Notes under the pieces: generated by a model
Databases searched by the model: none
What the model saw: the letters and a program-made list of their open reading frames with translations, nothing else
What the model was told of the DNA's origin: nothing
In this document: piece after piece, positions 1-12,200 of the stretch
How positions within the stretch are numbered: the first letter of the stretch is position 1
Layout of the letters: every line of letters begins with the position of its first letter
Made by a program: the position numbers and the translations under genes
NCBI GenBank assembly: GCA_036346255.1
Contig: CM070627.1
Coordinates: 32,758,143 to 32,822,142 of the forward strand
Source of the DNA: Ampelocalamus luodianensis
Lineage: Eukaryota; Streptophyta; Magnoliopsida; Poales; Poaceae
Direction of reading: 5' to 3'
DNA length: 64,000 nucleotides

Positions 1-23
1 AAAAGTGTGTGAAGAAAAAAAAC

Positions 24-3000
24 CTGTTCTTCAGCAGTAGCATCATCCATGTCCTCATCATCTTCATATATTTCTACTTCTTCAGGATCTTCTTCATATT
101 CAGGATCTTCATCCTCCATTTTCTCATCAGCTTCAGGTTCATTATGGGCAGCTGCTAAATGATCTGTGCCCATCTTTTCCTCGCCCTCTTTTATCAGTTC
201 GTCATGGGCAACTGCTGAGTGATCTGTGCTCATCTTTTCCTCACCCTCTTTTATCAGTTCATCATGGGCAGCTGCTGAATGATCTGTAGTCATCTTTTCC
301 TCACCCTCATTTGTCAGTTCATCATTTTTATCTGGATTATTAGGGGTACTTTCAGTAGTCTCATCAGTTGTCTTGAGCCGCTTCTCTGAGGATTTCTTTT
401 CTTCCTTCTTTAGATATTCCTCTCTTTGGCGCTTATGTTGATTCCTCTTCACAACATAACGCCTGTGCAGCTTCTGTGTAGAGAAAACCAAGCCACATGT
501 GCAAACCGAAAACAGATAAATGTGTCAAAACCTATTGGGCATCACATCCATTTTTTTATGAAGCATCCAAAAAGGGTTCTTTTCATCACAACTCACAACG
601 CTCCACTAAAACCAGGCAAAAACAGAAATGTTTGGGGATAGGAAAATTCAAACTACAACCCTAGACAATACTCGAGAATACAAACATGGTACCGTAGCTG
701 CTAAGCAGACCACGTCCTCTCAAGTTGCAACCTTCATGCCGGATGCCACAATTTGGACCATTACCACGTAACATAGTTATCCTAGTTGGAGTCGATTAAA
801 TAAAATAAAAATCCAAGTCTTAAATGAAAGGATCTGGTTGGAATCATAAAGTGTGGAGATTCTCAGTTCTGACTCACCTAGTAGGCCTTTTTCTCTTTTG
901 CAAGTATACTCAGTTACCAAACATTGAACTTGCAGTGTACATTGAAGTAGACTTATTTTGGGAAGTAGGAAACAATTGCAGAAATTACCAATTCTGGAAT
1001 TAAAATATGTACTAGACAACAATGCAAATGGCCAGTACAGTCTAACAGAAGAGGGGTCACAACTCATAAGATAGTTAACAGAGAAAAGGAAAGGAAAATA
1101 AATACACAGATAAAAATAATCAACGGCTGATTGTGTGCTTAAGCTAACAACGATAGGCAGAGCTGAAAGGAACTTACCTCAAGAAAAGACAAGATAATAC
1201 AACCCATTCTGTATTGAAGCATTTCACTGAACGACTCAGCAAACAAGGAAAGCTGAAAAAGAAACACACTAACAGATCAATGTCGAGCCACATGAGCATC
1301 ACCCCAAACACAAGAAATCTATAAAGAAATTTTTTTGAAGCGTGATATGCTCCCAAATAAGATAGCAGTGAAAAATATAAAAGCACAGAAGTCTGTTGTA
1401 ATGACAATTAACAAATGATTACAGAAACCAGAGCAGAATATGGACCTCAAATATTGACTCCTCTATATCATTGGTGGTATAGTCTAGGAGGCCATCCAAT
1501 GAAAGGGATGTTGAACGGACCTGCAAAATAGAATTGGTTCGATAAAATCTCTTGGGCAACTTATTATACCGTGTTTGAATCATAGTATTATATGAAATAA
1601 AGAGGCGATTACAAAGCATATTAGGCATACTTTTGATTCTTTACTCCTTTTGGTCTGAAGAATGAATCCTGGATGTTTGGGAGGTTCGTCAGACTTCTTC
1701 TTTTCTTTAGTGTCGTTGAGTGACTTTTGCTTTGGATCCAACTTGTGGTCTCTATTCTTTTTCTCTTTGTTATCATCCTTTGTCTTATCCTTCTTTCCAA
1801 TTTTTCCATCTATTTTCGTATCTTTCTGTTCCACAACTTCCTGCTGGTTAATCTTATCTCCAATTGACTTTTGGTCATCAGTCAACATGTGAACCTTTTC
1901 CTCCTGCTCCAGTTCTTTATTCTGATTTGAGATATCTTCTGCAGGAGTTTTTGACCCTTCTCCCAGCTTAGCCTGTGAATTCCCAATATCAGCCACGCCT
2001 TCATCATTCTTCTCTGGCTGAACTTCCTCTTCTAGCTTACTTGTTTCAGCAGGCGCAGTAAGGGCAGTCAACTCGGATGCTGAAGCAGAAACTTTTCTTT
2101 TAAGAACCCTTCGAATTATTTTCTTCTTCCCAGATTTCTTGGCCTCAGGCTGCTGATTGATGCCAGCTCCCTCCTGCTCTTTTCCAACATCCGCACTCTT
2201 TTGTTGAAAGTGCTCTTCCACAGTTTTGCTCACAGTTTCTGCTACAACATTCTTGTCCAGCGGAGAAGATTTATCAGCTGAAGCTTCAACAGTTGGCTTT
2301 TTTCGAACAACTTTCACAACCTTTTTTATTACTTTCTTTTTCGTGGGCTTTTTATCCTCAACGGCATGATCAACAGAAGCATTACCACAAGTGTTTCCTT
2401 CAACAACCCCATCCATCTTCTCAACATGCTCCTCAACTTTATCAAGATTTTCCCCATCATCCTCAGCAAGATCCCCCTCACCATCTTTGCCCGGCTGATG
2501 CATATCAGCGTCAACTTTCTCATTTTTGGTAGCACTGTGGCCAACATCACCCTCCTTTGAATGATCACCATCTGTACTTTTACTCTGGCTCAGCTCCCCT
2601 GAAATTGTTGACAAATAAAGTTTATTTATTTGCTTATCAGGCAAGGAAAAGGGCAGTGGAATTATAAGTGAAAATATTTCAAACCTTGCTTCTGTTCCTT
2701 TGCATCACTTGGGCTCTAAAATACAACAGGGAATCAAAACTGTTAGTACCGATTCAAAAAAAAAGTGTTTGTTCCTAAAATTACAGCAACCACAAACTAA
2801 CCTTTTCCTTCTTCATAGTCAGCTGCTCCCTTTCTGCCTTTAATTTTCTGTACGCAATCCAGTTATTCTTCCATATATCCACTGAAGGTAGGCATTCTGA
2901 CAGGTTTGGCACAAACAGTAGAGTAATTTCTTTATGACTAAAGAGCCCGTCTTTGCCAACTCTATTGTAATGAACCTGCAGTAGTTATGTGTGTTGCATT

Positions 3001-3214
3001 AATAATGATGATGATTGTTACATTAATAATGATGACTTCATCAAAAATATTTCGTAAAAGATGTAGTGACAAGTGAATGGACTTCATTATTGAGACAAAT
3101 GCTCTTATCTCATCCTCTCGAAACACCTACATCATATATAAGTAGGGTTCAATATCCCAGTTGTTGTTAAGACTGTTGTACTCTCTCTCTCTCTGCCCAT
3201 GAGGTCTAGGGGTA

Positions 3215-3276
<62 letters not shown>

Positions 3277-6200
3277 AACTGCACAGTTGTGAATAGCAAA
3301 ACCCTAGTCTCATCTTTCTAACATGGTATCAAGGCCATCTCCAACCCTAATCCTATTTCCATAAGCAAATCCCATCACAACCAGTCGTTGTTGTGCTTTC
3401 TCTGCTGCCTCGGGCTGGTAAGCTCCTGCCTAGCGCCGCCGCCTTGTTGCCTCCAGCTGCATCTTCCTCTGCTTCTCCGGATCCGCGCCGTCGGATCAGT
3501 GTTACATGGAGCCACTGCGCTCTACCGCCAGATTAGCATCGAGTTCCTTGTCACGTCGCCTCTGCCCCATCACCGGATCTGCGCCCAAGTTCCTTGTTGC
3601 ACCTCCTCTGTCTCGGGTCCAGCTACACAGGTCCATCTGCGCCCGAGCTTCTCGTCGCACCTCCTCTGGATCTACGTCGCCTGGAGGCCCCGCGCTTCTC
3701 TGGATCCGCATCGCCGAAGCCGCCTCGTCTTCATCTCGCCGTGCCTTTACGGATCCGCGCTGCCGGAGCCGCCTCGTCTTCGTCTCGGGTCCAGCAAGCT
3801 ATGCCGCTGGAGCCACCTCGTCTTCATCTCAGGTCCAACAATGCTCGACCATCCTCCTCGACGACTGTGCTCAAGCCACCATGCCTTCATCTCGTCTCCT
3901 GTGCTCCAACAACGCCCGTGCTTGCTCATCTTCTCACATGTGCTCCAGCAACGCCCGTGGTGACAGTACTACTACTCCCTATGATGGTACTGCTCCTCTT
4001 GGTATTGCTTGACTCATGTGATGGTACTGCTACTGTCCTTTCTGTCTACTGTTGATTGCTTGATTGTTGACTGTTTGCTGCCTTGTAGCTGGGGTTCATC
4101 AAGATGGCAAAATCTAATTCGATGTTTGGGGACATTTCATCTCTTGTGTTCACGGACATCAAGCTCGATTGGTTGAATTACCGAGCATGAACTTTCTCAG
4201 TCAAGACTACTCTTAGGGGTTATGGACTTATGGTTTATTGGTTGAATTACCAAGCATGGGCTTTCTCAGTCAAGACTACTCTTAGGGGTTATGGTTTGGC
4301 CTCTCATTTGACTGACGATCCTCCTGATCCTAAGAAGGTTGATGTTGAGGCAGTAAAGGCTTAACAGAAAGAGGATGATCGTGTCATGACTGGCCTTGTT
4401 CTGAGTGTTGATGTTTCTTTGAGGATGAGTCTTGAGAAGAGATATGTTCATTCCAATGGTGCTCTTCGCTTCACATTGCTCAAGAACCTTCATAGTATTC
4501 AGCAGCTACAGGATCAGACAGTGGAGGAGTATTACAATGTTTTCACTCATATCACTGGCCCTTTCTGGTATTTAAGATCCCTAACCCTCCAAACTCTTTG
4601 GGCCTGCATACAGCTTAGGCCACTCACCTCTTATCAACACCGCCCGCCTCGCTCCATCCCTCTCCTACCTTACCAAGGCTTCACCTCTCACAACATATAC
4701 TTGCATCTGTTGTAGGCACCAAATGACCAGATCACCATCAAGCAAAAGACTAGTGGCTGGGCTTGCACGCATGTACGGCTAGCTCCTTATGACATGTATA
4801 CATACTGTGTGCTTGTCAGTCTTGTGTTGCCAAAGATGAGTATGCTCATCTGACACTCAAGTATCAGTTTGCGATGGGGCTTCGATCAGAGTTTAAGCCT
4901 GTTCGTACTCGGTTACTCAACTATCCCACTCCACCGACTTTGACTGAGCTCTCTAGTTTGATTACAGAGGAGACTCGTCTTCATTCGCTTATACCTACCT
5001 CAGGATCTTCACCACGTGCTGTAATGGGCGGTCTGGATCTAGAGCGATACCCATAGGAGTGTCGGTATGTTCACACTGCAAGAGGATTGGCCATCTTGTC
5101 GACAAGTGCTTCAGGTTACATCCGAATCAGCTTGTTGATTATCGTGCTAGACATCCATCTGATCGTCGTCGTGGAGCACCTACTGGGCCTCCGAGAGCAC
5201 TAACTGGAGCAGTCACTACTGCCACACCCACATCTACTGTGACCTCTGGATCAGTGTCCACTATGACCTCAGTTGCACCTTCTGCTCCTAGCGTTGCTCA
5301 TTCTTGGGTTCTGGACTCGAGTGCCTCCTTTCATGTTACATCGGACAGCTCACAGCTTGTTGCTCGTAGGCCCGTGACTGATGATGCATATGTTCACACT
5401 ACTGATGGTACACCTTGCTCTATCACCCATCAGGGCTTTCTCTCTACATCTCGCTTCTCTGTTCCTGATGTATCTTTTGTTTCTCAGCTATCTATGAACC
5501 TTCTTTCTGTTGGTCAACTTACTGCTAGGAACTATTTCATTGGATTTGATGATTCTTTTTGTTTTATTTAAGATCGTCATAGCAGAAGAGTGGTTGGTTC
5601 TGGCCATCGCCGTAGAGGCTCTCCTAGTCTCTATGTTTTGGACACCTTACATCTTCCTTCCACCAGTACGTCGAAGGCCTTAGTGTCTTCTACTATGTCA
5701 TCATCTCAGTCTTCTGTTGGTTCTTCCTTCAGCAAGTGGCATCATAGACTTGGTCATCTTTGTGGAGCTCGCCTCACCACTCTAGTTCACCAAGGTTCCT
5801 TAGGTCATGTCACTGTTGAGTCTAGTTTTTATTGTATTGGTTGTAAGCTGGGGAAACAGCTACAACTTTCATATTCTAGTAGTACCTCTCAGTCCTCGTC
5901 CTTTTCATTTGGTGCATTCAGATGTATGGGGTCTATCTCCTTTTGCTTCGAAGGGTGATCGTAGTTATATTGTCATATTTGTTGATGATCACTCTCGATA
6001 TATTTGGATCTATTTTATGAAACATTGTTCTCAGTTGATTTTCATTTATCAGTCTTTTGTTAAGATGGTTCATACACAGTTTTCTTCTTCCATTCGTGTC
6101 TTTCGTTCTGATTCTGGGGAAGAGTATCTTTCATCAGTCTTTCGTCAGTTCCTTTCTTCTGAGGGTACTCTTCCTCAACTCTCGTGTCCTGGTGCTCATG

Positions 6201-9200
6201 CTCAGAATAGTGTTGCTGAGCACAAACACCATCACATTATTGAGACTACTCGTACTTTTCTCATCTCCTCCTTTGTTCCCTCTAGGTTCTAGGGGGAAAT
6301 GGTCTCTACGGCAATCTATCTCATCAACTGTCAACCCTCTTCCAAGCTTCAGGGCAAGTGTCCTGGTGAGGTCTTGCATAGAGCACCTTCTCGCTATGCT
6401 CATCTTCGTGTCTTTGGTTGTATCTGTTGTCTTTCTAGCACCTCTTGAGCGCACAAAGCTAAGTGATCAGTCGGTTGAGTGTCTTCCTAGGTTATAATCC
6501 TGAGCATAAGGGCTATCGTTGCTATGATCACTCAGCACATCGCATTCACATTTCTCGAGATGTGACCTTTGATGAGGGTCGACCTTTCTTTTATTATCCT
6601 ACTACACATCCCACTTCTTCCACAGATTCCACCTCCTTTTTGTGTCTATCTCCCATTCCTTCACCAGACTTGTCTTCTCCAGATACATCTTCTCCACCAG
6701 TTTCACGTTCTAGTGTGTTTCCTCCACCAACTCCACCAGTTTCTGACACTTCCACTTTTACCTTTCACTATAGTCATCGACAGAGAGCTCCTTCTGGTCC
6801 TCAATCATCTCCTCCACTTGACCGTCCGGCCGGTACCACTGACTCTAACGATCTTTATACACCACAGTATGCCCTACGTGATCGCTCTTCTATCCTGGCA
6901 CCAGAGAGATGGGGTTTTTCTCGTGCAGATGCAATAGCTGAGCCGAGTACCCATCAGGAGGCTGCCAGTATACCTAAATGGTTGTTGGCTATGACAGAGG
7001 AGCCGATAGCATTAGAGTGTACAGTCACTTGGAATCTTGTTCCGCTACCATCTGGAGCTATTCCTATAACTTGCAAGTGGGTGTACAAAGTGAAGAACAA
7101 GTCAGATGGTTCAGTAGAGCAATACAAGGCTCGTTTTGTTGCAAGAGGTTTTCAGCAAGCTTATGATCGAGATTATGATGAGGCTTTTGCTCTAGTTGCT
7201 CATATGACCACAGTCCATACTCTTATTGTTGTTACAGCGGTACGCACATAGACTATATCTCATATGGATGTCAAGAATGTTTTTCTTCATGGTGATCCAC
7301 ATGAGGTCTATATGCAGTCACCCCCAAGTGTTGATGCTCCTACATGCTATATTTGTCGCCTTATGCGTACTCTATATGGTCTCAAGCAGGCTACTCATAC
7401 TTGGTTTGAGCGTTCCAGTTCCATGATTCGAGTTGCTGGTTTCACTCCAAGTGAGCATGATTCTGCCCTATTTATTCACACTTCTCAACGGGGTCGTACT
7501 TTGCTTCTGCTATATGTTGATATGTTGATCACAAGAGACGACATGGACTGTAGCTTTTGTGAAGAGGAAATTGAGTGAATTATTTATGATGTTTGATTTG
7601 AGACCATTGAGCTATTTTCTGGGGATTGAGGTTCATTTGATAGTGATGGCTACTATCTCTCAGCATCGCTACGTTCAGGATCTACTTGCTCGCTCTAGTA
7701 TGATTGATACACGCAATGTTGTTACACCCATGGAGCTCCACCTACAACTTCGACCTACAGACGGTGTACCACTAACAGATCCTTCTCGCTATCGTTAGCT
7801 CGTTAGGAGCCTTGTTTATCTCACTATCACTAGGTCAGACATTTCTCATGATGTTCATGTACTCAGCCAGTTTGTCAGTGCTCCCACCTTAGTCCACTAT
7901 AGTCATGTTCTTCGTGTGCTGAGATACTTGAGGGGGACTACGTCCAGACGTCTGTTTTATGCTAGTTCGAGTCAACTTCAACTCCACGCTTACTCTGACT
8001 CCACTTGGGTTGTGCTGATCGCCGATCTATCACTGGCTACTGTATCTCTCCTAGTACTTCGCTCATTGCCTGGACATCCAAGAAACAGACTGCGGTGTCA
8101 ACACTCTAGTGCAGAGGCTGAGCTTCGAGCTCTTGCCGCTACCACCTCAGAGATCATTTGGTTTCAATGGCTCTTGATGGATCTTGGTGTCCATTGTGAC
8201 AATGCTACACCTCTTTTGTGACAATACAAGTGTTATCCAGATTGCTAGTGATCCAGTCAAGCATGAGATGACAAAGCACATTGGTGTTGATACATCCTTC
8301 ACACGATCTCATTATCAGCAGTCAATCATCGCCCTCAAGTATGCTCCCTCAGAGCTTCAAGTTGCAGATTTCTTCACTAAAGCTCGAACTTGAGAACAAT
8401 ATCGGCTTCATCTACTCAAACTTAGTGCATCAGATCCTCATGACCCACTTGAAACCAGTTTGAGATCCTCAACACCGGTTTTCTCAATCCTGGATAGAAT
8501 GTGGAGATCATCGTTTCACATTTTTTATAACAAATTAGAACCAAACTGGCAACATGGTGTTTTGGATAAGAAATTAGAACCAGATATAATGTGGATATCA
8601 TCATTTATATTGTTTTTTATAACAAATTAGAACTAAACCGGCAACATGGTGTTTTGGATAAGAAATTAAACAGGACTGTTTTACTGTTCAACAGAACATC
8701 CATTTATCACTATTTCAATTTTATTTTATTTTTTTGTAAAAAAGGAATCTGATAGACGGATACTGTTTTCCTTGAAAAGAAGAGCACATACAACAAATAC
8801 CAATTCCTCAGAAGTGCTGAGCAATAAATTCAAAAGTACCTCGAGAAAACGATTCCAATGAGTGCAATTAGATAGATCAACTTGCACCAGTTCCTTAACA
8901 TATCTGTCCAAGTAGGACAAATTTCAGTACAATTGCAAGTCATCCATGATGCATTACTTGATAAAGGTATACCTGATAGCGGTTTGAATCAAGCAAGAAC
9001 AGTCAACCAATGGATCTCCACCATCTATTGCTGCATCCCAAGGGCCTCCAATTGCAAAAAGTGAACGATCCTTCTTGAATACAGCAAATTTTAAGATATT
9101 GTTCAAGTGCACTACTCGTTCCTCGGTACTTCTCAACGAGGTTATGTCAGCAAAGGCACCATTGCTCATGCCGCACATCAAAAGTACCTGCACAAGATCA

Positions 9201-12200
9201 TATGAGTAAACAACAGTGAAAAATGACATTCCAATGTTTTGAATTACTTAAGAAGTACACACAACAAAATTAAGTATCTTGCTTTCCCATGCGAGAATCT
9301 TGTGCTCTTCGCCAAATGCCTAAGTATAATAACCCAAGTATGGCATCAATACCAGATTACATTTCTCCACAGTCCATACAAACAAACAAAAAAATACTAA
9401 AGTGGCAATTGTGACCAAGAAAACGGAAGGTCATTTTAATGCCTTTGGATGACGTAGGCCAGGAACACAAGTTATGAACTTCATGTATTAGTAAGCTACA
9501 GAAAATTATCCCCAAATTCTACAAACAATCAATGCCTAAAAACAATCTACAACATGTTTCCTTAGTGTTCCCCTAGGCGCAACCCTCCCGCCTAGGCGGT
9601 GATTAGGCACTAGGCGCTAGTCTGCCGCTTGACTAGCGCTAGGCGCTGGTCTGCGGCTCGACTAGCGCCTAGGGGAACATTGTGTTTCCTATAGATATAG
9701 ATAGACCATGTACAGTAAGATAAATCACTCCAAATCAACAAATTCTATACTTATCACCAGAGCTACTACTCCAAGGTCGAAGCAACTACAACTAAAAACA
9801 ATTCATGCTTCCAAATAAACACAAAATTCTAGACAATAACCTTTGCATTCCAAATGGTTTCCAGAGTCTTGTTGCTTGATGTTTTCTCAGAAGAGAACAT
9901 TGCTCTTTCGTCAGGCCTATCATCAACTTCATGGATGCCATGCTCCAAACTGTTTTATGGCAGTGCAGCAACATAGTATAGATTATACCATTAATAGGAA
10001 GTATAAGCAATTTAAGCAAGAAAACATATAGAACAGTAAATATATCTAGTTATGTATTCCCAATAAAAAGCATACCTCACTGGTGTATGCAGTGAGAGAT
10101 TTAGGCTTTCTTTAGCCCAGTTGAAGATAATCTACAAACCAGTAAACCACAAATAAGCCCCAAAAAACAAAAAATGGAAAATAAACTGTGATTCCACATT
10201 GAATTTTGACCAGCAACAGAAGGTCATGGATAGAATGCCCAACCTTAGAAAAATCTGGAGTAATTGCTAGTCTAGGATATCGTTTTGTCAAAGATAAATA
10301 GTCCCTCTCATCTTCCACCAAGCGAAATGGCAAAACCTGGACAGAACAACCCAGTTAGCATTAAGTTCATAATAGGCAGCAAACTAAAACTACCACTGTA
10401 CCACATAACTGCACATACAAAAATGTAAAGATAAGACGTGCATATAAAGGGGACAAAGAAATGGAGAAAGGAAAACAAGCCATTCATGATTGGTTTGAAA
10501 AGGGGAAAGAGAAATGGAGGAAGCAAGAGAAGTAATTCATGATTGCTCGATCATACCCGCTGTAGTGCAATCTATGATTAAGGTGTGAACGGTCTTCAAG
10601 TTTGAGTGTGACGTCTCATGATTTTTCATATCACAAGAATAAGGCACCAGAGATCTTTGGTGCCAGAAAAGGTAAAATGACTACCGGAAAGATAAAAACA
10701 AGGATTGGTGGAGATGGATGAATAACTGGAACCCCAGAATTTATCAGAGAGAAATAGTTCCAAATGTGGACATATAACTTGACAAAAATACAACAAAGAA
10801 CCGCCCTTATAAGGACAAGAATCAGGGGACTTGAAGACCAGAGTGCATCAAGGAGGCTAGTAAAGGACTAATACAACTGTTTGTTTACCTTGCAAATATA
10901 TTCTCTCTTTATTTCTTTAACAGGTGAACGATGCCTTCAGGACAACAAACGAAAGCGTTAGTTTAGAAAGCTGCAACAAAGACGAAGCAGCAACCTATTG
11001 CACCCACAAAGCTACAGAGAAAACATGGAGGTCCACCTATGCGTAGCATCACGTCGTGGTGAATGTCGCCGCAAAGGCTTCTCAGATTTAACAGAAGAAG
11101 AGCGCCGTCGATCACCAGAGGTTCTAGGTGGAGTGCGCTCCCGCCTTGAATCGGCTCCGTGCTTCCTGTCCCGCTCCCTCTCCTTCTCGCGGCGCTCGCG
11201 AAGACGTTCTCTTTCACGTTCTCTTCCGCGTTCACGTTCCCTTTCTCGTTCACGTTCTCTTAGTCTTTCACGGTCCCTTTCCCTGTCACGCTCTCTTTCT
11301 CTCTCACGGTCTCTTTCTCTTTCACGGTCTCGTAGGTCTAGGAACTCTCGTTCCCGTTCCTGCTCCTCTCTTTCCAGCAATAGATCCCTTCGGCGTTCCT
11401 CATCTCTTAGATCCAGCTCACGACGATAACCAATCCGATCAATTGTGTGTTCATCAGCCATGGAGACGCCTGGATGTACACGGGATAAGATACTATCTCG
11501 GTAATCAGAATCCGAAGATGGATGGAGCAGGCCTTTCCCCGAGGCATAGTCACGTCCAGGAGGAAGACCCATCCCATAACCACTGCTTGATGATCCTTGT
11601 CGATAGCCAAAGCTATCAATGTTTGTCCTAGGAGCTCCTCCCAACAATGAAGTTGCCTGTTGTCCTCCATATGGTGCAGTCCCAAGAATGGACAAGTTGC
11701 GATGATCAGATTCAACCCTTCCATATGAACCAATTTCCTGAGATCCTTGATGGATTGGAGCGGACCTTCCTGCAAAGTAATCGGCTTGTCTGCCAGAAAT
11801 GCATACTTTACTCAGTGTGTGCCCTATGTTTTTGTTGCAGTGATAAACACACAAAGGATCCCTACTGATTTAGTTTTCCAAGAATATTGATGAGAAATAT
11901 CAAAATAACTAACGAAAACCTAGTCCTAGGGCAGGGGTGTTTGTAACAAGCAAAGAGTCGTTCATTTGATGCACTATTTTAAGTGAGAGTAATTAAGTTA
12001 TTAAGGTCTAACAATATGAATGAACAGCCTGATGCGATAATTTTATATAGCCTTATTGTGAGCTATAACATACCTTATATCAGACCCAGGCTGCAGTTGA
12101 GCTTTCAGGAGCTGCTGATGGCGCATTGATGAACCCTAAAAAAATTAATAGGATCAAATTGATGAAAAAATATCACAAAGAGCATGAAAATGTTAGCAGA

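Larger units (their letters stand above)
3061..8497 (+). mobile_element. Degenerate Ty1/copia retrotransposon, antisense in CCAR1 intron 12
   Basis: It lies in opposite orientation to the host gene. A 5' LTR-like segment (start uncertain, with TATA-like catatataag at about 3133) ends at 3323 in TAACA, directly followed by a primer binding site. Then come a long CT-rich leader, gag, protease, integrase, reverse transcriptase and RNase H, the copia order. No copy of the 5' LTR is visible after RNase H, so the 3' LTR is missing or unrecognisable. Coding regions are broken by many stops and frameshifts. Boundaries are approximate. Confidence 0.85.

Noticed and set aside
3388..4055. Cys/Pro/Ser-rich overlapping ORFs in the copia leader
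   Set aside because: Three overlapping frames with no similarity; the region lies between primer binding site and gag and is built of degenerate repeats.
10998..11631. Plus-strand Ser/Arg-rich frames that look like an SR splicing factor
   Set aside because: They are the complement of the Arg/Glu/Asp-rich coding tract in exon 6 of the minus-strand CCAR1-like gene, whose exon borders and phase are secure.
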